Source: Cryoendolithus antarcticus (taxonomy: Eukaryota; Ascomycota; Dothideomycetes; Cladosporiales; Cladosporiaceae). From it: a DNA stretch of 64,000 bases. Positions 1 through 10,589 of the stretch are shown here, piece by piece. The notes below the pieces were generated by a model that made no database searches, was not told the origin of the DNA, and saw only the letters and a list, made by a program, of their open reading frames with translations. The DNA is taken from positions 310,001 to 374,000 of the forward strand of contig NAJO01000013.1 in NCBI GenBank assembly GCA_002077065.1, read 5' to 3'. Numbering within the stretch: the first letter of the stretch is position 1; each line of letters opens with the position of its first letter. The position numbers and the translations under genes were made by a program.

Positions 1-350
1 ATGCCGGTAGTTATATAGTTCTGGCTCGCTAAACCTCTAAAGCCATCGTCACCATGCACCGATGATCCACGACTATGTCGCTAGCGCGGACGTCCGCAGT
101 CTGAAAGAGCTTCCGAAATGCGCTGCACGACTTGCATTCATACTTGCATGTCTTGTCTTTGAAGCAGTCAGGACACAAACAACCATCCGCCGCAATGTAC
201 ACCGCAAGGTCCGAGCCAGAGCGTTTCTGTTCGATCTCCATCGCTCGACGTATGCTCCACTTCTGGATTGGCAAAATACAATCTATCTACTCGATTTGGC
301 CTCGTGATCCCGATCAGCCTGAGACGCACCTGGTGTACCACTCTCTCGCC
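1..350. other. Left edge, no supported gene
   Basis: No gene is supported here. A short Cys-rich minus-strand reading frame (29-274) exists, but it has no visible splice partner and would run into the Hsp70-like gene to its right. The stretch is presumably the 5' flank of the gene starting near 351. Confidence 0.4.
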
Positions 351-3012
351 ATGCCCTCGTATGATGTGGGCGGATTCCTCGGGTGGTATATCCACCTTGG
401 GATAGACTGGGGTGCGAGGTATCTGAAGCTCGCCTGGCAGATCATCCCTTCAGGCGGCGACATCAGTGATCCTGCTCTTGCACCCGAGCCGCTATATCTT
501 CCGGGCTATTCCGAATCTCAAGACGGCATCGCCCAGGTCATGATCGATGCCGGTGATGGCAACGGAGCCCACGACGGCGGCAATGGAGTGAGGGGCTTGT
601 ACTTCGGCAATGCTGCCGTGGACAAGTATCTGGAGCAGAATCCGAATTGCTCCCATCACACCATATCTTCGCTGAAGCTCATGCTGCATTCCGACTATCA
701 GTATCGCGAAGAGGTCAAGGCGATCCGCAAGGCAATGGAGTGCGACGTAATAAACTTCCCTGGTGTTGAGTATCTCGTCGGGCGACACTTTGCGGCGATC
801 ATACAGGCCGCTATTTCGCGCCTCCGGTTGATAGACAAAGGCCAACTTGGCACTGAGTCACGACCGGATCTCACTACGCTGCCTGTAGAGGCCCAGGTTG
901 CCGTGCCAGTCATGTGGGATGCCGATGCTCGAGGTGTGATGCAGAGCGGTGCACGAAGAGGAGGTTGCTCACGCACAAACATCCGAGAGGAATCTCATGC
1001 CAATGCTAGTACGCTCGTTGACGATCTACAGAAAGCAGGCATCAAGGTCAGCAGTTTCAGATTTGAAGCGATTGCATTCCGTTGACAAGTCTCTAGTGCG
1101 GTGACGCCTTTCTGTTGATTGATATAGGCGCGGCAACATTAGTGGGTCTCCTGGGAGACCACACTGCCGAGCGCGTCTTGTAGCTGACCACCTAAAAGGA
1201 CTTGTCGATGATGTGCTTCACAAAAGAAGGCAGATTGAGTCTTGAATCCCTCTCCAGCGGCAGGTTACCCGATCCGAACCAGCTTGCCAGTCACTTACGT
1301 CGCACAGGGGACTCGAGCGGATCTTCCAAGCTCAATGCAGACGCATACCATCACTTCACGCAGGAGGATGCTGGAGGGCCGCTATACGGTGCCAATCTTG
1401 ATGAAGTCTGCGCCGCGATGAATATCTCCGAGAATGAGCGCCATGACCAGTTCTCGCGCCAATTTGTCGCTCTTAAGCTTGAGTCCAGGGATTGCAATCC
1501 GGTCTCCTTCATCCACATCGAAGGTCGCGGAGGGCACGACGTGAGATCCGTAAGGATCAGCCGGTAAGTCGAGAGCTTCTAGTAAGATGAGCTCGCTTAT
1601 GACATTCTGTAGAGATTTGATGCTGAAATGGTTGGACGATTGGATCGATCGAGTTGTGACATTTGTGAATGAGTGGCTTACGGACGAAGTGCCAATGGTG
1701 AGCGTCCGGATCATTGGAGCTGCCACGAATGGCCGTCGACGACGACAAGACTGACATTGTTCGAGATGCTTCGAAGAAGTTGCAATTCGCCGCTATTACC
1801 GGAGGAGGATCCAAGTCTTTGCTTCTGTGCGACCGTATCCACGCACTGCTAGCGGCTCACAAGATGAACAGTATCGAGTGGGACCCCAACAAACACTCCT
1901 GCTGCCGCGGCCTGCTCATGAACTATAATTTCGAGACATCCCGGCTCCCAGAGCACGCCAACTTCTACCTCACTGGACCGATGGACAACCTGCCGGCGGG
2001 CGTTGACGTAGACGACATTGCAGCCTCGGCTAGAGTCAACGGCCGGACGCTGACTTGTCTCGGGGTGTACGATCAGCACCACGAGTTCAACTTCAGTGCT
2101 CGGGAACCTGTACCACGTGCGTTCAACATGCCGATATCAGGAGACAGCTCCGGTCTGCTTCATCTCGAAATCTGGATGAACGAGGCACTCGGGGCTCTGC
2201 CGGATGACACACCTCTCATCCAGGATGGGAAGCTACCTCGAGGCTTCAGCAAGCTCGCCGTCACTTTCGTGGATGTTCCTGATTTGCACGGCCGTGGGTT
2301 CACTCGAAATAAGGCGACAGGGCGCCCATGCTTCAAGGTGCACGGCACAATTCGGCTCGAAAAGCGCGAGGAGAGCTTATATGTGGTCGTCACCTTGTTC
2401 AAGGCAAGACATTCCTGGTGCAAGCTCTGCAAAGACGCACATCGTGCTATAAGAAATTGCCAGCACGATCTCAATGTGTCACAGCCTTCGGAAGTGCTTT
2501 GGACGCTCGAAGAGGAAGTATGGCAACCAGGTCGGGGTGCACTAGTCGGGACTGCTCTCGGTGGCTATGAAGCCGACATTCTGGTGCCAGAGACGGACTC
2601 AGGACGTCGCAAGAGGAAGAGATCGGCGACTATCACGCAGACGCCGCCAATTCGCAGAAGTGCTCGTCATCTATCCGCATCAGAGCTGTTCATGCCGCGC
2701 GATGAGACTGAGGACGCCCCTCGTCGCAGCGTAACTCCACTCATCGTCACGTCGCCTCCTCCGCGAGCCTCCATCAGCTCAAATATGAATACACCCCCAC
2801 GCACAAATAGCGACATTCGGCCAACCTTGAGAGGTAACAAGACTCGCAACTCGACGTCGTGCGAGTCCGACCACACTTCAAGACACCAAGGACGTCGTGG
2901 GGCGCGTGTCTTTGCTCGCCGAACCCCGAGTCCAGCCCCGATATCGCGAGGCGATAGGCTGCCGGGCTTAATCCCGGACAGCGATGATGACATGAAGTCG
3001 CCCAAGATGTGA
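351..3012 (+). CDS. Divergent Hsp70-like (actin-fold ATPase) protein, splicing partly unresolved
   Basis: Reading starts at ATG 351 (MPSYDVGG). Soon after comes LGIDWGARYLKLAW, a degenerate version of the Hsp70/actin-fold phosphate-1 loop (usual GIDFGTT). PVMWDADARGVMQSGARRGG near 910-965 matches the segment before the central domain of fungal Hsp70-like proteins, and ITGGGSKSLLL near 1790 resembles the adenosine motif (GG-S). The C-terminal third (about 2590-3012) is basic, Ser/Pro-rich and ends with an acidic patch (DSDDD). Likely exons: 351-1080, an exon ending at 1563, 1613-1697 and 1750-3012. Intron 1564-1612 is canonical (GTAAGT...TGTAG) and joins frames exactly. Intron 1081-1127 has a poor donor, and the frame after it hits a stop near 1180, so 1128-1230 is unresolved: a missed intron, a sequence error or gene decay. 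Such proteins are numerous and fast-evolving in fungi; function unknown. Both nucleotide motifs have lost typical residues, so ATPase activity is doubtful. Confidence 0.55.
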
Positions 3013-3151
3013 TCAGTGGTTTCCAGATTATTGGTGGCGCTTTGAGTACCACGACGGTGGCTTTGACGTTGTCGTGTGGTTTAGAAAGGGCTGGTGGTGA
3101 TCTGCCATGACGTCTACGGTTTACCATAGCCTTCCATGTAGATACAATCGG

Positions 3152-4651
3152 CTAGTACATCTCGCCTCTGCCAGCGCGTCCGCTGCGGTTGCACCAATCG
3201 CACTGCAATGACTTAGCTCCATGCTTATCACTCGTCGTACGTTGCTTACCTCATGGTCTGTGGATCCCTCATTATCCAGTATACAGTACTCCTGCCTACA
3301 CATTCCGCAAGTTCGAATGTACCGTGCCTTGCATCGCTGGCAAGTCCGTCCACAGTCGAAGCAATCGCGGTGCACACCGATCTGCAGCAACCAGTCAGAT
3401 CACTGCTCATCACCAGTAGCCATCACTGCTCATCATCATCTCGCCTACGAGGCAGTGCTCAACGCAAAGACCAGCATGTATTCGTACCTGCATGTTCGGA
3501 TGAGTCGTATCTGGCTGTGAAGCTTCTCGCGACATCGGCATGGGATAGCAGGCCTCGCACCACCAGCGATTACAGCGTTCGCACCACCGGCCGCGGAGGC
3601 AATCCTCGCAGCGCAGTATGACCCTCGGAAACGCGCTATCACCTACGTCCGGTCGCTGAGCAGCGCGAACAGAAGTCGCATGCGTTGGCGGTGGCGTGAG
3701 TAAAGGTAGTTCACACATATCGTTGTGGCCGAAGACCGCAGGTCCTTCCGGTGAAGTGTTGCAAGTCTCACAGCCAACAGGACCAAGTGCAACAGTAGCG
3801 ACAGCGAGCGGTAGATAGTCCACTGCATTGACCTGACTGATGTCATGTCTTGGACCTCGACATGACGCTGCATCAAATGCGATGAGGCCTTCACATGCTT
3901 GCAACGTGCCTGCCCACTGGGGTTTCTGAGACTTGAGCACGCGTCCGTTCGAGCCATACCATTGCGATAGTACATTGCCAGACTTGGTGACCTGTAAAGC
4001 TTCGGCAGAGCGGCTGTTCCAGTGAGCGCCAATTTGTGCTCCTTGCGAGGCTGTGACGCCACCGCCATTCAATAAGTCTATCGACGGAGGGAGCTGCTTT
4101 GGATCGTCTTTCGATCCGAAGACATACAGAGCCTTAAATCGGAGCACTGTCTCCGGCCGTGACGGTCTCACAGCATACACGAGTACCTGCTGCAACTTCG
4201 ACAAATTCAGATGCGTCGCTCCTCTCACGCTCAAGATCCTGACGCCAAACCTCTCCTCCATCACAATCTCCCTTACAAGATCTGCTGGTACACTCAAACC
4301 ATCCAGAACTAAGACTTGCACCCATTTCAGCACCCTCCAGCTGTGCATTTGCGAGAAGATCCCCCGCAAAGGGCCAGCGTAGAAATCGTCCTCAGAAAGT
4401 GCTTCATCCATCCGCTCGGCTCGCCATGACACGCCACCGACATCTATCGGCGACGCGTCTAGCTGGGCGGACTTGAGCGGGCTGAGGTCGAGGTAACGCC
4501 ATGCCTCGCGAGACGAGTAGATGAGTTGGCGAACGGACTTGGAAGTGCGAGAGAGGAACAGAAGGGCTGAGACAGGTAGGAGAGGAGAGACTTGACCGAG
4601 GACGAGTGAGTTCGACAAGAGGTCTAACAACGTTGGCGGAAGTGCCTCCAT
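3152..4651 (-). CDS. F-box domain protein with C-terminal Cys cluster
   Basis: Three exons on the minus strand: 4651-3449, 3381-3250 and 3202-3152, all joined in phase 0, giving about 461 residues. Introns begin GTAGGC and GTAAGC and end CTGCAG and TTGCAG. The N-terminus (residues about 4-55, PPTLLDLLSNSLVLGQVSPL then a leucine-rich stretch and WRYLDL) has the layout of an F-box. The C-terminus carries paired cysteines (CEDC, CERC, CEAC, CFDC, CQRC, CGMC, then CDWCNRSGR), a tail typical of many Pezizomycotina F-box proteins. F-box proteins recruit substrates to SCF ubiquitin ligases through Skp1; the target here is unknown. It ends 140 bases from the end of the Hsp70-like gene on the other strand. 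The last two exons are easily missed because the first exon's frame stays open for 39 bases past the true donor. Confidence 0.8.
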
Positions 4652-4973
4652 CTGTATGGTGACGGGAGATGATCGCGTGATGATGTCGATGGAGTGAGGT
4701 TGATTGGAGATGCTTGGCGAAACCTGAAACCTTAAACTGTGCGTTGAAGAAGCAACGGCAAGTCCTACGATCGCCTGTTCTAGAGCGTTACGGGGTAACT
4801 AATAGATGATTCAAGTCTTCTCAGTGACCGAGGTCGACAAAGGCGGAAGAGTGGAAGTACTAATTACACTACAAGATGCAATTCACAGCATACTATCCCC
4901 AACGCCTGCGCTGCAACCCTCAAAGCAAATGTACAAAACGACCCAGGCCGTGATTACGATCTCCATGTTTTCA
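4652..4973. promoter_or_regulatory. Intergenic, 5' flank of the F-box gene
   Basis: This 322-base gap lies between the F-box start codon and the end of the heme lyase gene, both on the minus strand. I see no ORF of note and no clear TATA element. It should hold the F-box promoter and the heme lyase 3' UTR. Confidence 0.4.
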
Positions 4974-6011
4974 TCACCTCCGCTGCTCCCTCTTCGCAAG
5001 CTCCTCCCTTACTGACGCCCCGCTCGCCCTATACCACACGTCCCCACCCCACCTCATAGCCCTCTCCACCGCCGCCGTAGGCCCATCGACAGCCGGCCTA
5101 ACATCGAGATAGAACACCGGCTCGCCCGTGGGCTCAGGAGGTCCAGAATAGTAGTCAATCACATACCGCACCTCCCTCTTCTCGCCCGCCCGTGTCCGCC
5201 TCTCCACAAACCAGTCATGTCGATCAAAGGGCGGGTTGTTCGGGAATTGACTGGGATACACCTTCGCCATAAAAGCCAGCATCCTAGCCTTGGGCGTCAT
5301 ATCTCCCGGCCGTCCCATGAATCGGAGTAGACTTGGCTCCTCCTCATCATCACCCCCTCGCCACCACGTTTGTGCACCCCCCTCTCCTCGTCTACAAGCT
5401 TCCCAGCCCTTCGCGAGCCCTCCAGAAAATCGTCGCTCCCACTCCTTCACCTCGTTCCAAGCCCCTTCGTTCAGGAAATTGTGCACCGCCACCATCTCCT
5501 CCACATGCTCGGCTGGTGTGTCCGTATACCCCTTCCGCAATAGTGCATTGTACATCTGCTGCGGCGATGGGTACTGCCATGTTCCTTCGCCGTCGCCGCG
5601 CGGGATCGTGGAGGGTTCTCGGGAGAGGGGGAGGTTGACGGTCTGGTCTTCGTGTTCGCGGGTATTGGCGATTGAGGCGGGCATGTAATTTAGGGGGTTG
5701 AGTATGGATATGTATGAGGGTGTTTCTGGCGGAGGTGGTGAAGGTGCGGTGCTGGATTGGGTTGTGGACGTTGCGGCCTGGGTAAAGGATTGGGATGCGG
5801 AGGGTGGTGGAGGGGGACTTGAGGGTGCGGCGGTGGCTGAGGACTTGTGCATTGGACATCCTGGCTATGAAGATGTCAGTCGCGTGCTCATCACCGAGGA
5901 TTCCACTGGAGGAAATACTGGTGGTTCTGCGCCATTCGTAGGAATGGGATGGGGTGCTGTGGCTTGCGCCGTTGCTCGCGCCGGCAAGGCATCTGCCCAA
6001 AACCAGCCCAT
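4974..6011 (-). CDS. CYC3: Cytochrome c-type heme lyase (holocytochrome c synthase)
   Basis: Attaches heme covalently to apocytochrome c (or c1) in the mitochondrial intermembrane space. Exon 2 is 5864-4974 and begins PGCPMHKSS, the CP heme-regulatory motif of the family. Next come [48 protein letters not shown] and PFDRHDWFV followed by YVIDYYSG, which are the conserved heme-lyase blocks including the catalytic-domain His. Exon 1 starts at ATG 6011 with MGWFWAD, a characteristic N-terminus. It ends either at 5919 (donor GTATTT, 54-base intron, about 327 residues) or at 5895 (donor GTGATG, only 30 bases, 335 residues); both keep phase 0, and I favour the longer intron. The gene lies just downstream of ARG1 on the same strand. 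A cytochrome c1 lyase (Cyt2) rather than Cyc3 identity cannot be excluded; many filamentous fungi have both. Confidence 0.88.
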
Positions 6012-6323
6012 GTTGCGATCTTAGTAGGTTGATGTCTTCTTGATTATGAAAATCTAGTCGGACGATGGCGAGGGAGGAATCGTAGATATCGAAGTGGATG
6101 ATCGAATTGTATGGCAATTGACATGTGCAACGACATCTCGAAGTCGCGGATGGAGTGGCAATCTCAGGGTCCGAGATCTCCCGCAATAAGAGCAATTGCA
6201 GCAGAACTTATCAAACTCCGTTCATCGATCTATCTTTGGTATCGTAACAGTCGCTTCCACCTCTCAAGCAAGACGCCATCAACAGGTCGCTCTAGCACCC
6301 GTGTGCAATTTCGAACGCCACCT
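6012..6323. other. Intergenic between heme lyase start and ARG1 end
   Basis: This 312-base gap contains the heme lyase promoter and ARG1 3' UTR. Open frames crossing it are antisense shadows. No regulatory element stood out. Confidence 0.4.
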
Positions 6324-7688
6324 TTATGCCGACTTCTTCACCAAGCTCCTGCCTTCCTCCTCCATCTTCTTGCCGAACTTCTTCAAGCGAATGGCATTGA
6401 CACTGATGAAGCCAGTAGTATCTGATGGCGCGAAGTCACCAATCTCATCCATGCTGCTCTCACTCGCATCATACAGCTTCTCAGTATCACTCCACCGCCC
6501 AAGCACGCTGAACATGCCCTTGAAGGCACGGCATCGCACCGCACCATTGACGCTCTTCTGTGACGAGACGATCGAGTCCTCGAGGAACTCGCGCTCTGGC
6601 GAGAAGTACAATCCGTTGTACAGCAGCTTGGCGTAGTTGAAGGTGATAAACTGATCACGCAGTGCGCGGACTTCGCGATCCATGACGAGACCCTCAAGAT
6701 CGATGTGTGCTGCGCGAAGCATGGTGTAGCCGGGTGTCTCGTAGCAGCCGCGAGATTTGAGACCAATGAAGCGGTTCTCCACGATGTCGATACGGCCGAC
6801 GCCGTGCTTGCGGGCGATCGCATTGGCGGTAAGGAAGAGATCGACAGAATCAGTAGCAGTCTTGCCGTTGTCGTACTCGAGCTTGACAGGGAGGCCCTTC
6901 TCAAAATGGATCGTAAAGTCCTCTGGCGCATCGGGAGCCTTCGTTGGATCGGCCGTGAGCTTCCACATGTCCTCTGGCGGTGTGGTGTTGGGATCTTCGA
7001 GTATGCCAGCCTCGTAGCTGCAGTGTGCCAAGTTCTCGTCCATGCTCCATGGCTTGCCCTTGGTGCTCGACACTGGAATGCCTTTCTCGGCAGCATAGTC
7101 AAGCAGATCGTTGCGGCCCTTGAAGCGCTCGTAGAACACGGGTTCACGCCATGGCGCGAGGACTTTGATGGTAGGTTGGAGGGCGTAGAATGCGAGCTCG
7201 AAGCGGACTTGGTCGTTGCCCTTGCCAGTGCAGCCGTGCGAGACTGCGAAGCAGCCTTCCTTCTGGGCGACTGCGATCTGGGCACGAGCAATAACGGGGC
7301 GGGCGAGTGAGGTGCCGAGGAGGTAGACGTTCTGACCTGATCAGCGATTTCATTCTGCTGTCAGCACCTGGACTTCACATACCTCGTAGATCGCATTGCA
7401 TGCGATCGCAGGGTAGCAGAGCTCCTCAATGAACTCCTTCTTCAAGTCCTCAATGTAGCATTGACTAGCACCGATCTTGAGTGCCTTCTCCTTGGCAGCT
7501 TCGAAGTCCTCCTCCTGACCCACGTCGGCCATGAAGCACACAACATCGTAGCCCTCATCCTGTTACCAGTCAGTCAGTCCACTTCAATCCCAATGGCACA
7601 CCGCTTGGGTACTCACGAGAAGGTAGCGAAGGATACAGCTGGTATCTAAACCGCCCGAGTAGGCGAGGCAGACTTTTTGCTTAGCCAT
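6324..7688 (-). CDS. ARG1: Argininosuccinate synthase
   Basis: Condenses citrulline and aspartate with ATP to argininosuccinate, the penultimate step of arginine synthesis; cytosolic in fungi. Exons 7688-7617, 7559-7383 and 7331-6324 (all phase 0; donors GTGAGT and GTATGT) give 418 residues, the normal family length. The N-terminus MAKQKVCLAYSGGLDTS carries the ATP-pyrophosphatase P-loop SGGLDTS (residues 11-17). VSHGCTGKGNDQVRFEL in exon 3 is the second family signature, and GCYETPGYTMLRAAH further on is also conserved. Start chosen because the P-loop sits only 10 residues from this ATG, as in other synthases. It is divergent from the DUF427 gene across about 280 bases; I looked there for a perfect CpcA/Gcn4 TGACTCA site and did not find one. 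Confidence 0.97.
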
Positions 7689-7969
7689 GTTGGATGTTGT
7701 GGTTGTGTGTGTTGAGTGGCAGAGAAAGTCACGTCTTGCAAAAATGTTGCAGATCTGTTTACCTGCATATGCAATGGCTCAACTTTTTTGCTTGCATGTG
7801 ACTGCAACGCGCGAGGGAATCGATAAGAGCTCAACCGATGTCGGCTAAAGTGCCATGCGACATCGCGTGGAGGTGCATTGACCAGGCGTCATTGACACAG
7901 CTCATCGTAGGTGGCATGGACCCTACTGGGTTACTTGTTTACGTCGCAGATGCACAAAGGTAGACTCGA

Positions 7970-8467
7970 ATGAAACGCGCAGCCATGTCTACAGCAAAGA
8001 AGCTCAATCCTCGCAACTTCCCACGTCCGCCTCTTTGCGAGCGAACTCCACGCCATCTCCAAGTAGTCTGGAACGGCACCGTAATCGCAGATACCAAAGA
8101 GGCTTACTGGGTACTTGAAACCCATCATCCTCCCACCTACTATCTTCCTCCCTCGTCCCTGAAAATTCTACTCGCGAAGTCCACCCACAGCTCCTACTGC
8201 GAATGGAAGGGCATGGCGACATATCATAACCTAGCCAACCCATTGAAGCCTAGCGAGCTGATCAAGAACCGCATCTGGAGCTATGGCAAGCCTACTGAGG
8301 GCTTCAACGAGATTAAGGACCACTTGAGCTTCTACGCTGGGCCGTGGGACTGTTATGTTGATGGTGAGAAAGTCGAGCCGCAGCCGGGAGACTTCTACGG
8401 GGGGTGGATGACCAATGACATCGAAAGGAGTACGGTGAAGGGCGGACCAGGCACGTGGGGATGGTAA
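7970..8467 (+). CDS. DUF427 domain protein
   Basis: Single-exon gene, 165 residues from ATG 7970 or 160 from the second ATG at 7985. The pattern VVWNGTVIADTKEAYWVLE, PTYYLPPSSL, CEWKGMATYH and then FYAGPWDCYVDGEKVEPQP matches the DUF427 family: a small beta-rich domain with a conserved Cys-x-x-Lys-Gly turn and a C-terminal D-x-x-x-V strand. The biochemical role of DUF427 is not established. It ends PGTWGW, a short Gly/Trp tail. Nothing visible links it functionally to its divergent neighbour ARG1. Confidence 0.82.
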   Translation: MKRAAMSTAKKLNPRNFPRPPLCERTPRHLQVVWNGTVIADTKEAYWVLETHHPPTYYLPPSSLKILLAKSTHSSYCEWKGMATYHNLANPLKPSELIKNRIWSYGKPTEGFNEIKDHLSFYAGPWDCYVDGEKVEPQPGDFYGGWMTNDIERSTVKGGPGTWGW

Positions 8468-9500
8468 GGCGGAGAGTCGACTTGATTATACTCTCTTCTC
8501 TGGTCACAGCAGCAACTGCAGAACACTCCTTAGTAACGTCATAATCTCTGTTGCTTGCACTTCCGTCCCGTACGATACGAGACTGCATTGGTATCGTATG
8601 TTGAGAGACTCATCAATGCTGCGCCTCAGGTGCATGTTCATAGAAGCGCGTAAGAACGAGATGCGGAGAGTGGGAACAGTAAGTGAGTGAAAAACAGGAG
8701 AGTTAGATGATACAAAGTGAGCGGCGAGAGGGTGAACGGCTAGAAAGTGAACGAAGAGAGAGTGAATAGCGAGAGATTGAAGGGCGAGAGAGCACGGGAC
8801 TGGAGATTGGAGGGCTCTGCAACGCTGCGATAGGAATGGCCCGTTATCATCTCTGTCCTCACCAGACCATATGACTTAATTCGACGAACCGCGTTGCACG
8901 AAACTGAAGAGGGCTGAAAGTGTCGTTACATGAGCGTTAATCGACACTTTGGACGTTGAGACGCAGCGCGTTCTGACCTCAGCTCTCCAGATGTTCAAAA
9001 CTCGTCAGCGGTCACACAAACCTAGTGGTGACAGCCCGTTACGGTATAGTCAGACCAGAGAGAGCGTGAGCTTGAGAATGCTGCGAAACTCACCAGGGCT
9101 AGCATCGAGTGCCATATGTTGACGCAGACGGATTGGGCTCAGAGGAGCGGACAACGCGCTGCAGATGGGATGGCCTTGTTCGTTGCAAAGTAGAAGCTGG
9201 CATATAAGTGGGAGGTGCGTATCAAACTAGCTCGACGCATATACCTTACTCTCTTTATATGCGCCATTTTGGGTCTGTTCACGCGCCGTGCAGCTCTGAG
9301 CTGTAACGTCTATTCAGTACATGATCTGCAACAGCTAAGATAGGCGAAGGCAGGGTCGTAGGCAGGGTCGTGGCTAGCTCAATGCTTCACCGACATATGC
9401 CGTTCAGCCCATCTGTTGAGTTGAGTCGGATGGGTCCATCCTGTCCTTGACGGTGACCCTACGCGAATACATCTGCGTTTGAAGAAAACGTCCTCGAGCC
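8468..9500. other. 1-kb gene-free interval
   Basis: No ORF over 60 codons with protein-like content is present. It holds a purine-rich tandem repeat (8718-8792, listed separately), an imperfect direct repeat GGCAGGGTCGT (9349-9359 and 9361-9371), and AT-rich spots CATATAAG near 9199 and TTTATATG near 9255 that could serve as promoter elements for the gene starting at 9501. Confidence 0.5.
8718..8792. repeat. 15-base tandem repeat, five degenerate copies
   Basis: Five consecutive 15-base units in register at 8718, 8733, 8748, 8763 and 8778. Each starts TGA and is purine-rich (for example TGAACGAAGAGAGAG and TGAAGGGCGAGAGAG). Strand composition is strongly asymmetric (G/A on plus). The in-register TGA means it is not coding in that frame. 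Confidence 0.8.
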
Positions 9501-10276
9501 ATGAGTAAGCACACCTATTTACCCGCCAAGCCCTCACCAGATCGACCACACGTCATCGATGGTAAAGCCGTTGAGCCGGGTTTATCAAGAAATTGACATA
9601 TGCCTCAGTTGCAGGACTATCACCAGCCTCACGACAGTCGCTACCTTCCAATACCAACGGACTTGAGACCAGGAGCTATTACTTTGACCGCAACCCGAAG
9701 TTCAGCAACATTACCGCCGCGGTGGCGAACAGCACTTTGGCTCTCCAGGCCTCGCCCCTTGCAACAGTGGAAAATCTGCAAGGCCTGAGTTCAACAGCAG
9801 AACGGAAACGACGCCATTCTCGAGGGCAAATCGTCCCTCCGCCGGGCAAACCTCCGCGCCGACCTGGTCACGTCTCCCACAAAAGCGCAAGTGCGATCCC
9901 GACGCTCTCGACGATCAATATCCTGCCATATGCCCCGAAGGTCGGCAGTCCGCTGGTAGCAAGCCCTGGAAGCAGTCCGAGGACTTCTGCTTCTTCGCGG
10001 AGACCGAGTGCTGCCAGTGCGAAGAGCTGGGTTGGACGACCTTCGACTATGGCCAATGCTGGATTGCATGAGCAGCCGCATGTCTATAATGCTGCGGATC
10101 TCCTGAGGCAGGCGATGTTGACTAATACTAGTGTTACAAATGGGAGGTATGTTAAGTTGACTTCTCTTCTGTCCCTCACTCCTGGCAGTCACATTACCTA
10201 TTTCAAGCTTTGCAATTCGGTGCGATCGAGGAAGCACCTGTACGGTCTTGTTCTGCGGCTGAGCCTCAATGCGTGA
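9501..10276 (+). CDS. Unidentified Pro/Ser-rich fungal protein
   Basis: Exon 1 is 9501-9561 (MSKHTYLPAKPSPDRPHVID) and exon 2 starts at 9609. The 47-base intron is clean (GTAAAG donor, ATTGAC branch, CTCAG acceptor) and joins frames as a Val codon. The protein is low-complexity, with a basic proline block (PPPGKPPRRPG), LSTINILPYAPK, a Ser/Arg-rich run (SSPRTSASSRRPSAASAK) and PHVYNAADLLRQAM, which reads like a conserved helix. The 3' end is uncertain: a GTATGT donor follows Asn-Gly near 10149 and an acceptor (GGCAG) lies near 10190. Splicing could keep the same frame or, with a different donor, enter one reading LFQALQFGAIEE and ending near 10339. I do not recognise the family. It sits directly upstream of the Sch9-type kinase on the same strand but appears separate. 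Confidence 0.5.
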
Positions 10277-10589
10277 CCAAAGTGGCCGCTTTGGGTGAGA
10301 ACGGCCGCACAAGTTTTACCGCTCGGCGCATGGAATGAGGCGAAGTGTGCATCTTCACGGGTCCAACGCTTCGTCAGCACTGCCTGAGCAACGAAACACA
10401 GTGGCGCATCGGCTTAGTCTCGGCCCGATATTGCCATGCGACAGAACCTAAATCTCGAAGGCCCCGCGCTCACAAGACTGCATTTGGGTTGACCCCGGCA
10501 GAAAAGACCTGAACAGCATTTGACAATGCATCTTCTTACTACACCTGCTTCTCTTTTGCGACATATGATCTCTCCTACTGCTGTGCAAG
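10277..10589. other. Intergenic before the Sch9-type kinase
   Basis: This gap should hold the kinase promoter and 5' UTR, or the last exon of the previous gene if the alternative splice is used. No other feature is seen. Confidence 0.35.

Noticed and set aside
29..274. Cys-rich minus-strand frame (CLCPDCFKDKTCKYEC)
   Set aside because: Looks interesting but has no start context or splice partner and would overlap the Hsp70-like gene; possibly the end of a gene outside the model. Not enough to call.
5392..6195. 267-codon minus-strand ORF
   Set aside because: Alternate frame over the heme lyase gene; the heme lyase motifs lie in the other frame.
6383..7291. 302-codon minus-strand ORF
   Set aside because: Same-strand shifted frame of ARG1; Ser/Arg-rich shadow without conserved blocks.
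7689..7969. Search for a Gcn4/CpcA site upstream of ARG1
   Set aside because: Only GTGACTGCA-type partial matches; no TGACTCA, so no regulatory claim is made.
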